From: Lysobacter sp. 5GHs7-4
Lineage (GTDB): Bacteria; Pseudomonadota; Gammaproteobacteria; Xanthomonadales; Xanthomonadaceae
Length of the DNA: 64,000 nucleotides
Direction of reading: 5' to 3'
Assembly: GCF_021284765.1 (NCBI RefSeq)
Contig: NZ_CP089924.1
Coordinates: forward strand, 4,606,001 to 4,670,000
Shown here: positions 1 through 9,300 of the stretch, one piece after another
How the letters are laid out: every line of letters starts with the position of its first letter
How positions within the stretch are numbered: the stretch's first letter is position 1
The notes under the pieces: model-generated
Database searches by the model: none
What the model was told of the DNA's origin: nothing
What the model saw: only the letters and a program-made list of their open reading frames with translations
Translations under genes and position numbers: made by a program

Positions 1-857
1 CGATCGTCCGGCGCGTACGGCGCCAGACAGGTCACCAGCGCCCCTCGGCGCAGCGCCTCGCAAGCCAGGTAGCCAGGCAACTGCGCCAAGCCCTGCCCGT
101 CCAGCACCGCCTCCAGCATCAGCTCGTCGTCGTTGAACACCAGATCGCCCGTCGGCGAGACCCGTTGCAGCCGGCCCTCGACCTTGAAATCCCAGGTCTG
201 CAACCGTCCGTTCGCCAGCCGGCGACCGATGCAGGCGTGCGACTGCAGTGCGTCGAGCGACGTCGGCAAACCATGGCGACGCGCATACTCGGTCGACGCG
301 CACACGAACATCTGCATCGGAACCAGCTGCTTGGCGATCACCTGGCTGTCGTCCAGCCGGCCCTCGCGGAAGGCCACGTCGATGCGGTCCACCGCCAGAT
401 CGGCCTCGCGTTCGTCCAGCGCCAACTCGATGCCGATGCCTGGATAGCGCGACCGGAACTCGCGCAACAACGGCGCCAGCACTCTGCGCCCGAAGCCATG
501 GGCAGCGCCGATGCGCAGCCGCCCGCGCGGCGGGCCCTCGCGCAGATCGCGCATGTCTTCCAGCGCCTGCAGGATGCGTTCCACGCCCGGCCGGCAGTTC
601 TCGAAGAACAGCTCGCCCTCGCTGGTCAGCGAGGTCGATCGCGTGGTGCGCGAGAACAGGCGTGCGCCCACCTGACCCTCCAGTTTCTGCACGCTGCGGC
701 TCACTGCCGAGCGGCCCACGCCCAGGCGATCGGCCGCGCGCGCGAAGCTGCCCTCGGTGGCCACCGCGATGAACGCCACCACCCCCGCGTAACTGGCCGA
801 GAAGCTCGACGGCAACGTGTCCTGACAGGCGGACGGCAAGGCGATCACGGCGCTCAT
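1..857 (-). CDS. LysR family transcriptional regulator (3' end beyond window)
   Basis: This is a DNA-binding regulator of the LysR family. From the ATG at 857 the protein has about 20 residues, then a winged helix-turn-helix whose signature is visible (GSFARAADRLGVGRSAVSRS, followed by KLE and a TRS/T wing). The effector-binding domain follows and is still open at base 1, where the reading frame gives a plausible LysR C-terminal part ending in LAPYAPDD. About 285 codons are present, so only a few residues are missing. Its start codon overlaps the stop of the small sigma-like gene at 854-1120 by four bases (ATGA), so the two are probably translated together. The target genes cannot be named from sequence. 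Confidence 0.9.
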   Translation of the reverse strand, partial: MSAVIALPSACQDTLPSSFSASYAGVVAFIAVATEGSFARAADRLGVGRSAVSRSVQKLEGQVGARLFSRTTRSTSLTSEGELFFENCRPGVERILQALEDMRDLREGPPRGRLRIGAAHGFGRRVLAPLLREFRSRYPGIGIELALDEREADLAVDRIDVAFREGRLDDSQVIAKQLVPMQMFVCASTEYARRHGLPTSLDALQSHACIGRRLANGRLQTWDFKVEGRLQRVSPTGDLVFNDDELMLEAVLDGQGLAQLPGYLACEALRRGALVTCLAPYAPDD

Positions 858-1120
858 GACGCGGCGCCCTCGGCCTTGTGGCACAGCGGCCGCATGCGAT
901 CCAGCGTGTAGCCGCGCGCCTGTTCGACATGGCGCCGGCAGGTCTCCGCCGGCAGCCCGATCAAGCGCGCGATGTCGTCGTAGCCGGTCTCGAAGATCTC
1001 ATGCAGCACGAAGGCCGCGCGCATGTCCGGCGCCAAGCCGTTCAACGCCGCCATGAATTCCGACCACACGCGGTCGGCGCCGGATGCGGCGGCGGCGCGC
1101 TCGTGTTTTTGAGGGTTCAT
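854..1120 (-). CDS. Orphan sigma-70 region 4 protein (ECF-like fragment)
   Basis: An 88-residue protein that consists almost only of an ECF sigma region 4: LAPDMRAAFVLHEIFE, a YDDIARLIGLPAETCRRHV helix-turn-helix, then an ARGYTLDR tail. There is no region 2, so by itself it could not act as a normal sigma factor. The sequence is close in style to region 4 of the ECF41 sigma encoded at 2328-3212 (LAPEARAAFLLREVFD). It may be a decayed ECF gene or a free-standing region 4 that binds DNA or competes with the nearby sigma factor. It is divergent from the carboxymuconolactone decarboxylase gene and overlaps the LysR gene by four bases. Codon use looks normal for this genome. No good Shine-Dalgarno is visible. 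Confidence 0.6.
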   Translation of the reverse strand: MNPQKHERAAAASGADRVWSEFMAALNGLAPDMRAAFVLHEIFETGYDDIARLIGLPAETCRRHVEQARGYTLDRMRPLCHKAEGAAS

Positions 1121-1148
1121 AACCCAAGGACGCGCGAGCGGCCCTGCT

Positions 1149-1176
1149 TGTTACAGCCCGCGTGCATTGGTGCGCC
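1149..1176 (+). promoter_or_regulatory. Weak candidate ECF41-type promoter before the COE operon
   Basis: TGTTACA at 1149-1155 is one base away from the TGTCACA -35 element described for ECF41 sigma factors. CGCC follows after 17 bases (known motif CGTC after 16). It lies 120 bases before the carboxymuconolactone decarboxylase start. The match is weak and could be chance. Confidence 0.22.
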
Positions 1177-1295
1177 TGGCTCAACACCGCGCGTCCGTGC
1201 GGCGGCCTACCGGCGCCGGCGCGCGCTGCCTAGATTGGCCGCCAGCCGGCCCGGCGACCGCCGGCGCCCCCACGTCACCGAATGGAGCACCCCTC

Positions 1296-1775
1296 ATGAG
1301 CCAACGCCTCGATTACCAACGCCAATCCCCGGAGCTGTTCAAGAAGCTGGTCGATTTCAGCATGGCCACGCAGAAATCCTCGATCGAACAGTCGATCCGC
1401 GACCTGATCCGCATCCGCGCCTCGCAATTGAACGGCTGCACCTTCTGTCTCGACATGCACGTCAAGGAAGCCACGATCCGCGGCGAACGCCCGCTGCGCC
1501 TGCACCACGTCGCCTCCTGGCGCGAATCGCAGCTGTTCGCGCCGCGCGAGCGCGCCGCCCTGGCCTGGACCGAAGCGCTCACCCAGATCTCGCCGCTGGG
1601 CGTGCCCGACGATCTGTACGAGCGCGTGCGCGGCCAACTGTCGGAACAGGAGATCTCCGACCTGACCTTCGACGTGATGGCGATCAATGCCTGGAACCGC
1701 GTCAACGTCGGCTTCCGCACCGTACCGGGTACCTACGACCAGGCCTTCGGCTTGGACAAGGCGCAGCTTTCGTAA
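1296..1775 (+). CDS. Carboxymuconolactone decarboxylase / AhpD-like protein
   Basis: A 159-residue protein of the carboxymuconolactone decarboxylase (CMD) superfamily. The redox motif C-T-F-C with the downstream H (GCTFCLDMH) sits near residue 48, which places it with the AhpD-like peroxidase branch rather than true decarboxylases. The chosen ATG follows a GGAGC stretch; an upstream in-frame extension has no support. CMD proteins are one of the three classic partners (COE proteins) of ECF41 sigma factors, and the sigma gene lies two genes downstream on the same strand. A role in handling oxidised organic or lipid substrates is inferred from the family; the substrate is unknown. Confidence 0.88.
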   Translation: MSQRLDYQRQSPELFKKLVDFSMATQKSSIEQSIRDLIRIRASQLNGCTFCLDMHVKEATIRGERPLRLHHVASWRESQLFAPRERAALAWTEALTQISPLGVPDDLYERVRGQLSEQEISDLTFDVMAINAWNRVNVGFRTVPGTYDQAFGLDKAQLS

Positions 1776-1837
1776 GACGCGGCGGCCGCGGAACGCGGCC
1801 GTTCCCAGCCCTCGCCCGCCCAACACAGGAGTTCCCC

Positions 1838-2248
1838 ATGCGTATCCACCGTTCCTGGAGCCTGCTCGCCCTGCTGTGTTCGGGCGTGGCGGCGGCCCAC
1901 GGCCAGACCGGCAGCGACGCCCCTCCCCCCGTCGTCAGCCAGGTCATGAGCCAGGCGCTGGCCGACTACCCGGGCAAGGAAGCGCTGATGATCACCGTCG
2001 AGTACCCGCCCGGCGGCGCCGATCCGGTCCACCGCCACGACGCCTACGCCTTCGTCTACGTGCTCGAAGGTTCGATCGTGATGGGCGTGGAAGGCGGCAA
2101 GGAAGTCACGCTCACGCCCGGGCAGAGCTTCTACGAGGGCCCGGGCGACCTGCACACGGTCGGCCGCAACGCCAGCCGCGAGCGTCCGGCCAAGTTCCTG
2201 GTCCTGCTATTGAAGGACGCCGGCAAGCCGGCGCTGTTGCCGCCCTGA
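1838..2248 (+). CDS. Secreted cupin-domain protein
   Basis: A 136-residue protein with an N-terminal signal peptide (about residues 1-21, cleavage near AAA-HG) and one cupin beta-barrel. The metal-binding motif 1 is visible (DPVHRHDAYAFVYVLEGS, HxH with a later E) and motif 2 as PGDLHTVGRN. It would act in the periplasm. It lies 62 bases after the CMD gene and 79 bases before the ECF41 sigma gene, in the same direction, so it is probably a member of the sigma-controlled operon. RBS AGGAG lies seven bases before the ATG. Many such cupins have unknown substrates; no reaction is assigned here. Confidence 0.85.
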   Translation: MRIHRSWSLLALLCSGVAAAHGQTGSDAPPPVVSQVMSQALADYPGKEALMITVEYPPGGADPVHRHDAYAFVYVLEGSIVMGVEGGKEVTLTPGQSFYEGPGDLHTVGRNASRERPAKFLVLLLKDAGKPALLPP

Positions 2249-2291
2249 ACGACCGCGCCAGGCCGGCCGCACCCCGGCCTGGCGTTGCATC

Positions 2292-2318
2292 CGTCACAAT
2301 CCCGCCTCCTGCTGCGAC
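2292..2318 (+). promoter_or_regulatory. Candidate ECF41 autoregulatory promoter
   Basis: CGTCACA at 2292-2298 and CGAC at 2315-2318 are separated by exactly 16 bases. Each differs by one base from the ECF41 consensus TGTCACA-N16-CGTC. The element ends nine bases before the sigma gene ATG at 2328, so a transcript from it would be nearly leaderless. The match is inferred by eye. Confidence 0.4.
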
Positions 2319-2327
2319 CTGAGTCTT

Positions 2328-3212
2328 ATGGAAGGCGCAACCCACACCTTTACCCGGCTCCAGCCGCGCCTGATCGGCGTGGCCTACCGCATGCTCGGCT
2401 CCTTGGCCGAGGCGGAAGACGTCGTGCAGGACGTCTGGCTGAGCTGGAACGACACCGTCCCGGAGCAGATCGGCGACCCCGAGGCCTGGCTGGTGACCGC
2501 CACCACCCGGCGCTCGATCGATCGCCTGCGCCGTGCGCGCAACCGCGAGCACTACGTCGGCATCTGGCTGCCCGAGCCCATCCTCAGCGACAGCCCGACC
2601 ACACCCGAGGAACTGCAGGAAGCCTCCAGCGACCTGTCCATCGCCTTCCTCACCGTGCTGGAACGGCTGGCGCCCGAAGCGCGCGCCGCCTTTCTGCTGC
2701 GCGAAGTGTTCGACGCCGACTACGCCGACATCGCCAGCACGCTGGACAAAAGCGAGGCCGCCTGCCGCCAGATCGTGCACCGCGCCAAGAGCCAGCTGCG
2801 CGAAGAACGCCCGCGTTACCTGGTCTCCGCGCAGGCGCACCAACAGCTCATGCGCCGCTTCGCCGAAGCCTGGACCAACGCCGACTTCAGGGCGATGAAG
2901 GACATGATGGCCGAGTCCGCCGTGCTGGTCGGCGACGGCGGCGGCATCGCCACCAGCCTGCCCAAGCCGGTACTTGGCGGCCAACGCATCGCCCAACTGC
3001 TGTTCGCCTGCACCCTGCGCCGCAAACACGAACTGCGCCTGGAACTGACCTCAATCAACGGCCACCTGGGCCTGCTGCGCTACTTCGGCGACACCCTGGA
3101 ATCCGCTCAGACCTACGAAACCGACGGCGAACGCATCCTGCGCGTGTACGTGCAGCGCAATCCGCACAAGCTGCGACGCATCGCGGCGGATAGGGCGTCG
3201 TCGCTGCACTGA
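2328..3212 (+). CDS. ECF41-type RNA polymerase sigma factor with fused SnoaL-like domain
   Basis: A 294-residue extracytoplasmic-function sigma factor. Region 2 covers about residues 8-75 and region 4 about 108-160. A SnoaL/NTF2-like C-terminal domain fills 165-290. Three signature motifs of group ECF41 are present: WLPEP in the linker (80-84), DGGG (203-206; usually DGGGK, here DGGGI) and NPHKL near the end (278-282; usually NPDKL). In this group no anti-sigma factor is used; the fused domain controls activity. This fits the absence of any anti-sigma gene here. The upstream CMD-like and cupin genes are the expected target operon. The signal that is sensed is not known for the group. Confidence 0.95.
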   Translation: MEGATHTFTRLQPRLIGVAYRMLGSLAEAEDVVQDVWLSWNDTVPEQIGDPEAWLVTATTRRSIDRLRRARNREHYVGIWLPEPILSDSPTTPEELQEASSDLSIAFLTVLERLAPEARAAFLLREVFDADYADIASTLDKSEAACRQIVHRAKSQLREERPRYLVSAQAHQQLMRRFAEAWTNADFRAMKDMMAESAVLVGDGGGIATSLPKPVLGGQRIAQLLFACTLRRKHELRLELTSINGHLGLLRYFGDTLESAQTYETDGERILRVYVQRNPHKLRRIAADRASSLH

Positions 3213-3245
3213 AATCCCGCCGCGGCGATGCCCGCAACGCCAGAC

Positions 3246-3755
3246 TTAGCGCACCCGTTTCAACCTACGCAGGAAATGCACGCCGTCGCTGTCACCCTCG
3301 ATGGTGAGCACATCGCCTTCGATACGGAACGGACGCGGCTGATCGGTGCCGGTGTAGCTGGGCATCAGACTGCCTTCCACCTTGTGCACGACGACGCCCC
3401 GCTCCGCATCGACTTCGTAGGTGCCGAAGTAGGCGACATAGCCGTCGTAGGCGGCGCGCACCTCGGCATCGCTGCCCGCCGCGTCGTCTCCGGAGGCGAA
3501 GGGCCGCACCGCGGGCGTGCGCATGATCTGCACGCTCAGGTGCCCAGTCGGGTCGTAGACGATGTAGCCCTTGGGCTGCTCGCCATACGGATACACGACC
3601 TTGCCCGTTGCGATGTCGGTGTCCGTGATGCGCTCAACACGCCAGGTGCCGGCCAGCTTGGGGAGCGCACCGGCCGCGTGTGATGGCCCTGCCGTGATCC
3701 CGGCTAACAGCAGGAACACCGCGTATGCGACGGATAGCGAACGCGACAGTTGCAT
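3246..3755 (-). CDS. Secreted lipocalin-like domain protein
   Basis: A 169-residue protein with a signal peptide (about 1-27, ending SHAAG) and a single lipocalin-like beta-barrel. Diagnostic segments are LAGTWRVERI near the mature N-terminus and GYIVYDPTGHLSVQIMR in the middle. The family binds small hydrophobic ligands or has no known ligand. It is convergent with the ECF41 sigma gene (33 bases apart) and stands alone, so context gives no function. The length is normal for the family. Confidence 0.8.
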   Translation of the reverse strand: MQLSRSLSVAYAVFLLLAGITAGPSHAAGALPKLAGTWRVERITDTDIATGKVVYPYGEQPKGYIVYDPTGHLSVQIMRTPAVRPFASGDDAAGSDAEVRAAYDGYVAYFGTYEVDAERGVVVHKVEGSLMPSYTGTDQPRPFRIEGDVLTIEGDSDGVHFLRRLKRVR

Positions 3756-3934
3756 GCGGACAGATCTCCAAGATCAGGGCGCGGGCACGATAGCATCGCG
3801 CCCGCCCGCGCAGGTGCGCGCGCCGTCGCCGAACGAACTAAGCGGATCGACCGGCAGCGAAGAACGCTCGGGCTGACGGCCCTGAAAACGCATGCTGCCG
3901 CGAGTCGGCGCGGCGCCTTTGGCGCATTCAACCG

Positions 3935-4132
3935 CTACTTGATCACGCGCCGGTCCATGAGCGCCCTGAACTCATCGAGGAACCAATCCGCGTCTTCGGG
4001 CAAGGCCTCGAGCAACAGCGCGTCGATGCGGCTTTCGATATCGCCGAAGTAGACCTGGCCATGGCGCAGGTCGCCGAGATCGGCTTCCAGCACGACCAGT
4101 TCGGTAGCCAGCTCGGCTCGGGTTTTGTCCAC
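3935..4132 (-). CDS. Small hypothetical protein
   Basis: A 65-residue acidic protein beginning with GTG (codons 4132-4130), with no signal peptide or membrane segment. It is predicted mostly helical (ELATELVVLEADLGDLRHGQ). Third codon positions are GC-rich, as in real genes of this genome. No family is recognised. It lies downstream of the 245-residue unknown gene on the same strand but 213 bases away. The start is uncertain because no clear Shine-Dalgarno was found. Confidence 0.45.
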   Translation of the reverse strand: MDKTRAELATELVVLEADLGDLRHGQVYFGDIESRIDALLLEALPEDADWFLDEFRALMDRRVIK

Positions 4133-4345
4133 GTCCGCAGCATAGGCGCAGAGGGTGGGCTTGTCGTGAGGCCGCGCCTTGCGTGCGTACGTATGAGCCT
4201 GGCGCTGGCGAGCCGCCCCTTCGAACGGGGCCTAAAGCCCATTCAGCTCTCGCTTTGCGATCCATGCCGCAGACCGCGTATCGCCCCGCAACGCGTCCTG
4301 CAGCAAGCCGAATGCGCGGTGTTTGCGCGCCGGGCTCGGTCGCGA

Positions 4346-5083
4346 TCACGCCGCGGCCTCGATCCGAAAAGGATGGGCCAGGCGGTAGGGTTCGCGCACG
4401 CCCGCCACCGCCAGCGGGGCGAAATCGTGCATCGCGGACAGGCGCAACTCGTTCAACAGCGGCTGTTCGCCGACGACCAGGGCCGACACCAGGAAGCCCG
4501 GATCGTCCGCATGCGGCGCGACCCAGCCGGCGATGCCGATGACCGGATCCTCGCCACCGGTATCCCAGAAGCAGCCGGTGACCGTATGCAGCGCGCGCAG
4601 TCGGTCCGCGCCGCCCGTGTCGGCGTGGGCGCCGTAGGACGCCGAGCCGATCAGCACCACGCTGCGCGCCAGGGCCGCGCAGGTCAGATAGTCGGCCCAC
4701 GCGCGCAAGGGCACGGCGGACAAGAGTTCATCAGGATGCAGGGCCAGGAAGCATCGCAAGCAGCGCTCGACCGCGCGGGCCGCCGCACGGCGGTCCAGAC
4801 CCGCCGCGGCGGCCAGCGGCTCATCGCGCTCCTCGTTGGGTCGGCAATGATCGTGCGCCGCATCGCAGAAGCAGGCGGACACCTGGTCGAGTATGTCGGC
4901 CTGCAGGGCCGCCAGCGCGTCCAGCTCCGACCGCTCCGGCCGAATGCACGGCGGCCGCTGCCTGGCCTCCAGCCCGGCGAGCAGCAACAGTTCCGGCACC
5001 GGCGGATAGTAGTTTCGCTTCGCTAGTTGCAGGGCGGATTCGATGGACATCGGGTCGGCGTCTGTGACGTGTGACTTCTGCAT
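4346..5083 (-). CDS. Hypothetical protein, 245 residues
   Basis: No family is recognised. The protein has no signal peptide. It is Cys-containing (CFCDAAHDHC near residue 75, then ERCLRCF), and its C-terminal half has an alternating pattern (GSASYGAHADTGG, DPVIGIAGWVAPHADDPG) that resembles a beta-rich domain. Codon use agrees with the chromosome. The ATG at 5083 gives the longest form; an internal ATG at 5050 (MSIESALQ) is an equally plausible start. It is transcribed away from the ferritin-like remnant and has no obvious functional neighbour. Confidence 0.55.
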   Translation of the reverse strand: MQKSHVTDADPMSIESALQLAKRNYYPPVPELLLLAGLEARQRPPCIRPERSELDALAALQADILDQVSACFCDAAHDHCRPNEERDEPLAAAAGLDRRAAARAVERCLRCFLALHPDELLSAVPLRAWADYLTCAALARSVVLIGSASYGAHADTGGADRLRALHTVTGCFWDTGGEDPVIGIAGWVAPHADDPGFLVSALVVGEQPLLNELRLSAMHDFAPLAVAGVREPYRLAHPFRIEAAA

Positions 5084-5290
5084 ACGCCTAGCGGCATCAA
5101 GCGGATGTCGTTTCCAGCGCCCGTGATACGCCGTTCAGATCCGACCACTCGAACGGTTCATCTTTGTAGTGAAGCGCACAACAGGAATTCGACGTCGGAC
5201 TCACCCGATGCCACGCAATCCGGCCCTTGCCGTAAGCGGCGGACCATCGGTTTCCACTCGGAGCCTCACCGTCAACGGAGCGGTCAGGCC

Positions 5291-5410
5291 ATGGCCAAGC
5301 AAGCCGGTTACGGCCAGACCCAACTCAAGGGACTGCTGCTGCAGGCACTGGAAACCGAGCGCGGCGGCATCCGGATCCACGAGACCGCGCGGTCGCTGGC
5401 CGAATCCGCG
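5291..5410 (+). pseudogene. N-terminal remnant of a ferritin-like domain protein
   Basis: From the ATG at 5291 the frame reads QTQLKGLLLQALETERGGIR and then IHETA. This is the opening helix pattern (LLLQALETE-GG--VYETA) of a family of small ferritin-like proteins normally about 160 residues or longer. The similarity stops after about 40 residues and the frame runs on into unrelated sequence across a hairpin at 5441-5473. It is best read as a gene truncated by deletion. Assignment rests on one short segment. Confidence 0.35.
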
Positions 5411-5440
5411 CCGGCGAGCCATCGCGCTCGCGGATGCGAC

Positions 5441-5473
5441 AGCGGCGCCCGGCCACTCTTGCCGGGCGCCGCT
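5441..5473 (-). terminator. Hairpin, probable terminator of the secreted-protein gene
   Basis: A perfect 13-base-pair stem (AGCGGCGCCCGGC at 5441-5453 with its complement at 5461-5473) and a 7-base loop. It lies 13 bases beyond the stop codon of the gene at 5486-5989. There is no long U-tract, which is common in high-GC genomes. Confidence 0.6.
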
Positions 5474-5485
5474 TTGCGTTGCCGC

Positions 5486-5989
5486 TTACGGAATGTCGAT
5501 CTCGGCCGTGCTGGTGGCGCTGTAGTTGTTCACGCCGTTGGTGGCGTTGTGCACGCAGACCACGGTGATGCGGCGGTAGTTGCTCACGCCGTAGACGAAG
5601 TTGGACGCGAAGTGCACGTCGACCAGCGCGCCGTTGCTCTCGTCGTCGTACTCGGTGGTGTAGCCGCCCAAGGCATCGTAGGCATTGCAGCGCACGCTGA
5701 TGAAGTCGGCATCGACGCGGTTGTTGTTGACGTCGGCGAAGCGCGAGTAGCCGCGGATCTTGACCCGCTTGCCGCCGCCGGGGCCGGTCTCATAGCCCTG
5801 GTTCTGGATCACGCCCTGCAGCACATAGGTCGGCGCCGTTCCGCCGCCACCCGTGCCGCCCCCTTCGCCGTCGCCGCCGCACTCGGTATCGATCGGGCAG
5901 ATTTCCTCGAACCGCTGGGCGCTCGCCTCCGGCACCACCCCGAACAGACCCGCCACCAGTACCGCCGCCATTGCCATACGCACGATCAT
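5486..5989 (-). CDS. Secreted protein with glycine-rich linker, unknown function
   Basis: A 167-residue protein with a signal peptide (about 1-24, ending EASAQ). A short cysteine-containing N-terminal piece (CPIDTECGG) is followed by a Gly/Glu-rich linker (GDGEGGGTGGGG). A C-terminal beta-rich domain of about 110 residues has two further cysteines (VRCNAY, VVCVHN) that may form a disulfide. No family is recognised. RBS AGGAGG lies just before the ATG. It is followed by a clear hairpin, so it is a single-gene unit. Confidence 0.7.
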   Translation of the reverse strand: MIVRMAMAAVLVAGLFGVVPEASAQRFEEICPIDTECGGDGEGGGTGGGGTAPTYVLQGVIQNQGYETGPGGGKRVKIRGYSRFADVNNNRVDADFISVRCNAYDALGGYTTEYDDESNGALVDVHFASNFVYGVSNYRRITVVCVHNATNGVNNYSATSTAEIDIP

Positions 5990-6303
5990 GAGTCACCTCC
6001 TGTGAAGTCCTTGATTGCCATGCCGGTAGCGAATCCCCGCTCCGCTGGCGCCTTTCCCCTATGCGCCACGACATCGCCAACGCGGGACAGACACGTCCTT
6101 GTTCGCAAGCCGCCGCACTGTGAGAACGGGAGGCCGCCGCGGTCTCCCTACCCACGCGACGATGCCTGCATGTGCAATATCGAAGTGCGTCCCGCGGGCC
6201 CCGGCGGAAAACATCCGCGCGCAAGGGGCGGGCCGAGGCCGGACGATGGCGTCGCCCAGTCGCCATGGCGCCCTCGTGCCGGTGCGGCACGAGGGCCGGG
6301 CCA

Positions 6304-9300
6304 TCAGAACTTGTAGGTCACGCCCAGATACAACTGGCGGCCGGAATAGCCGTTGGAGTAGAACCGGGCCTTGGTGTCGTTGCCCAGGTGCGTGCGCTGT
6401 TCCTCGCGCGTGGCGTTGAGCACCGAGCCGGTGATCGTGAGATTGTCGTTGATGTTGTAGGACGCGTTGAGGTCCAGCTGCTGGTAGGGCTCGGTGTAGA
6501 TCGTGAAGCCGTTGTTCAAGCCGCCGACCACCTCGCCGCGGCGGTTGAACGAGGCGCGCGCCAGGAACTTGTCGTTCTCGTAGAACACGGTGACGTTGGC
6601 CTGGTTCTTCGCGCTGCCCACCAGCGGCGACTCGCCGATGGTCTCGCCGTCGAGCACGATCGAGGCCAGGTTGGTGTCGTTGTAAGTGTAGTTGGCCTGG
6701 ATGCCCAGGCCGAAATCGAAGGTGTATTGGCCGTACAGCTCCACGCCCTGCGACACGCCGTCCTGGCCGTTGGCCTGGGTGGAGTAGTCCTGCACCGTCA
6801 CCGTCTGCCCGCCGACCGACATCTGCAGGTCGCGCACCACCGGCACGGTGAAGTTCTTCACGTCCTTGCGGAACAGGCCCACGCCCGCCACCGCGCCCGG
6901 CTTGAAGTACCACTCCAGACCGATGTCGTACTGATTGGCCTCGAACGGCTCCAGGCCCTTGTTGCTGCCCGAACCGTACCAGCCGGGATTGGTCGTGCCG
7001 CCGGCGACGCGACGATCGTTGCTGTACTCGTCGGAGTAATAGCTCAGGCCGCCCGGGTAGGCGATGCTGGTGTAGCTGGGCCGCGCGATGACCTTCGACG
7101 CCGCGCCGCGCAGCACCAGGTTGTCGGTGATGTCCCAGGCGATGTTGAAGCTGGGCAGGATGTCGGTATAGGTCTTGTCCAGCGAGGCCAGCTCGTAGGT
7201 CTTCTGCTGCGCCATCGCATTGGGCAGCCGCACGAAGCCGCTTTCGCAGCTGTAGCCGGTGTTGGAGTTCAGCAGCGCGCCGGCGGCCGGATCGGTGCAG
7301 GACATCGGCGCGCCGCCGGCGTTGTCGGCGAAATAGTCGGTGAAGCGTTCGACCGAATCGCTGGACTCGGCATGCTGCTTGGTGCGGGCGACGCGGAAAC
7401 CGATGTTGCCGCGCACGCGCTCGGTACGGAAGTTGGCCTGGAAGTAGCCGGCGGACACCTTCTCGTCGACGTTGTAGACGAAGTCCTCCTCGCGACGGTT
7501 CTGCACGCCGCCGTAGCGGTTGTTCAAATAGTCGATGTAAGCCGGGAAATCGATGCCCGGAAACACATTGGCGTTGAAGCCGCCGGCGATGTCGCCCACC
7601 GGCTTGGACAGGAAGAAGCCCGGCTGCGCGACGCCCGCGGTGGAATCGCAGCCGGCCTGGTAGCGCTTGCTGTAGTCGCTGGGATCGGCGCCCTGACACA
7701 CCCAGTAGGTGTTGCCGGTGTTGCGGTGGACCTCGCCGTCGCTGTATTTGGCGCCGAACTGGATCGAATCCAGCCAGCCGGTTTCGAACAGCTTGGTGAA
7801 ATCGGCCTGGAAGTGGCGCTGCTTGATCGTGGTTTCCATCCACGACGAATCGGTCGAGCCAGTGTCGATCTCGGCGATGCCGGCCATCAGCTGGTCCTGC
7901 AGGTTCGGCGAGAAAGTCGCCGTCGGCGTCCCGCTCAGATCCCAGGAGCTGAAGGTGTTGCCGGGCTGCCACACGCCGTTGACCTGGCGGCGCGGCTTGG
8001 CCGACATGCGGAAGTTCATCGACGGCCCGCCTTCCGACCAGGTGCGGCCACCGCCGAACGAGGCCTTCCACAACGGGCTGATGTCCCAATCCGCGCTCAG
8101 GTCGAAGCTCTGCGACAGCGCCTTCTCGCGGCTGTAGCCGCCGGTGAGCTGGGGCGTGGGAATGGTGCAGTCGTCCGGCCCCCAGCCGCCGGGCGGCAGG
8201 CCGGCGGCGGCGGCTTCGTCCTCGCTGCAGTAATAGGCCTTGCCGTCCTTACGCTCGTACTGCGCGCCGGTGACGATGGTGCCGCTGGGATCGAAGGTGA
8301 ACCCGTTCAACAGTCGCCCGCCGGTCCAATTGCCGTCGCCGGCGACGCGCGCCAGATTCCACTCCGGAATCTTGAGCATGTTCTGGGTGTAATCGCCCTC
8401 CAGCTCGAAGCGGAAGTAGTTGGCGGTCAGGGTCAGGTTGTCGATCGGCTTGAACTGGAACGTCAGCTGCCCGCCCTTGCGCTCGCGCTCTTCGTCGCGC
8501 ACCGCGAAGTTGACCGAGGTCGGCATGAAGAAGCCCGAGTAATGCCCGCCGTTCTGGTTGTAGATGCCCGAGCGGCCCCAGAAGCTGGAGGCGTTGGGCA
8601 GCGGATTGCCATGCGCATCGACCGGTGGATTGCGGGTGCGGCCGGGAACGTTCCAGACGTAGTCGTTGATGATGTTGCCGTTGGCGTCGACGCGGTCGCT
8701 GTACCACTGCCAGTCTTCGGTGGTGACGTCCATGGTGCGGTTGTTGCGCTTTTGCTGAGTCGCGCCGACCAGCACGCCAAAGCGATTGTCCTGGCTGTGC
8801 CAGGAATACAGCGTCGAGGCCTGCGCGTCGACGCCGCTGCTGGTGTCCGACGAGGTGCCCTCGAGGGTGACGAAGCCCGAGTTCGACTCCATGTCCAGCG
8901 GCCGGCGCGTGCGCAGGATCACCGTGCCGCCGATGCCGCCTTCGTCGATGCGCGCCTCCGGCGTCTTGAACAGCTCGGCGCTGGACAGCATGTTCGACGG
9001 CAGCAGCGTGTAATTGAACGAACGCGTGGCCTCGTTGTTGCTCTCCGAGGTGGCGATGTAGTTGCCGTTCAACTGCGTCAGGGTGAGATCGGCGGCCAGA
9101 CCGCGCACGCTGACGTTCTTGCCTTCGCCGCCGTTGCGGGTGATGACCACGCCCGGTACGCGCTGCAGCGCGTCGGCGACGTTCTTGTCGGGGAACTTGC
9201 CCACGTCCTCGGCGGTGACCACCTCCACCACCGCGTTGGCGTTGCGCTTCTGGTCCAGGCTCTTCTCGATCGAGTAGCGGTAGCCGGTGACCACCACCTT

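Noticed and set aside
3972..4700. A 242-codon alternative frame overlapping the 245-residue unknown gene
   Set aside because: The product is Arg/Gly-rich with poor codon pattern. The frame at 4346-5083 has a better composition and start.
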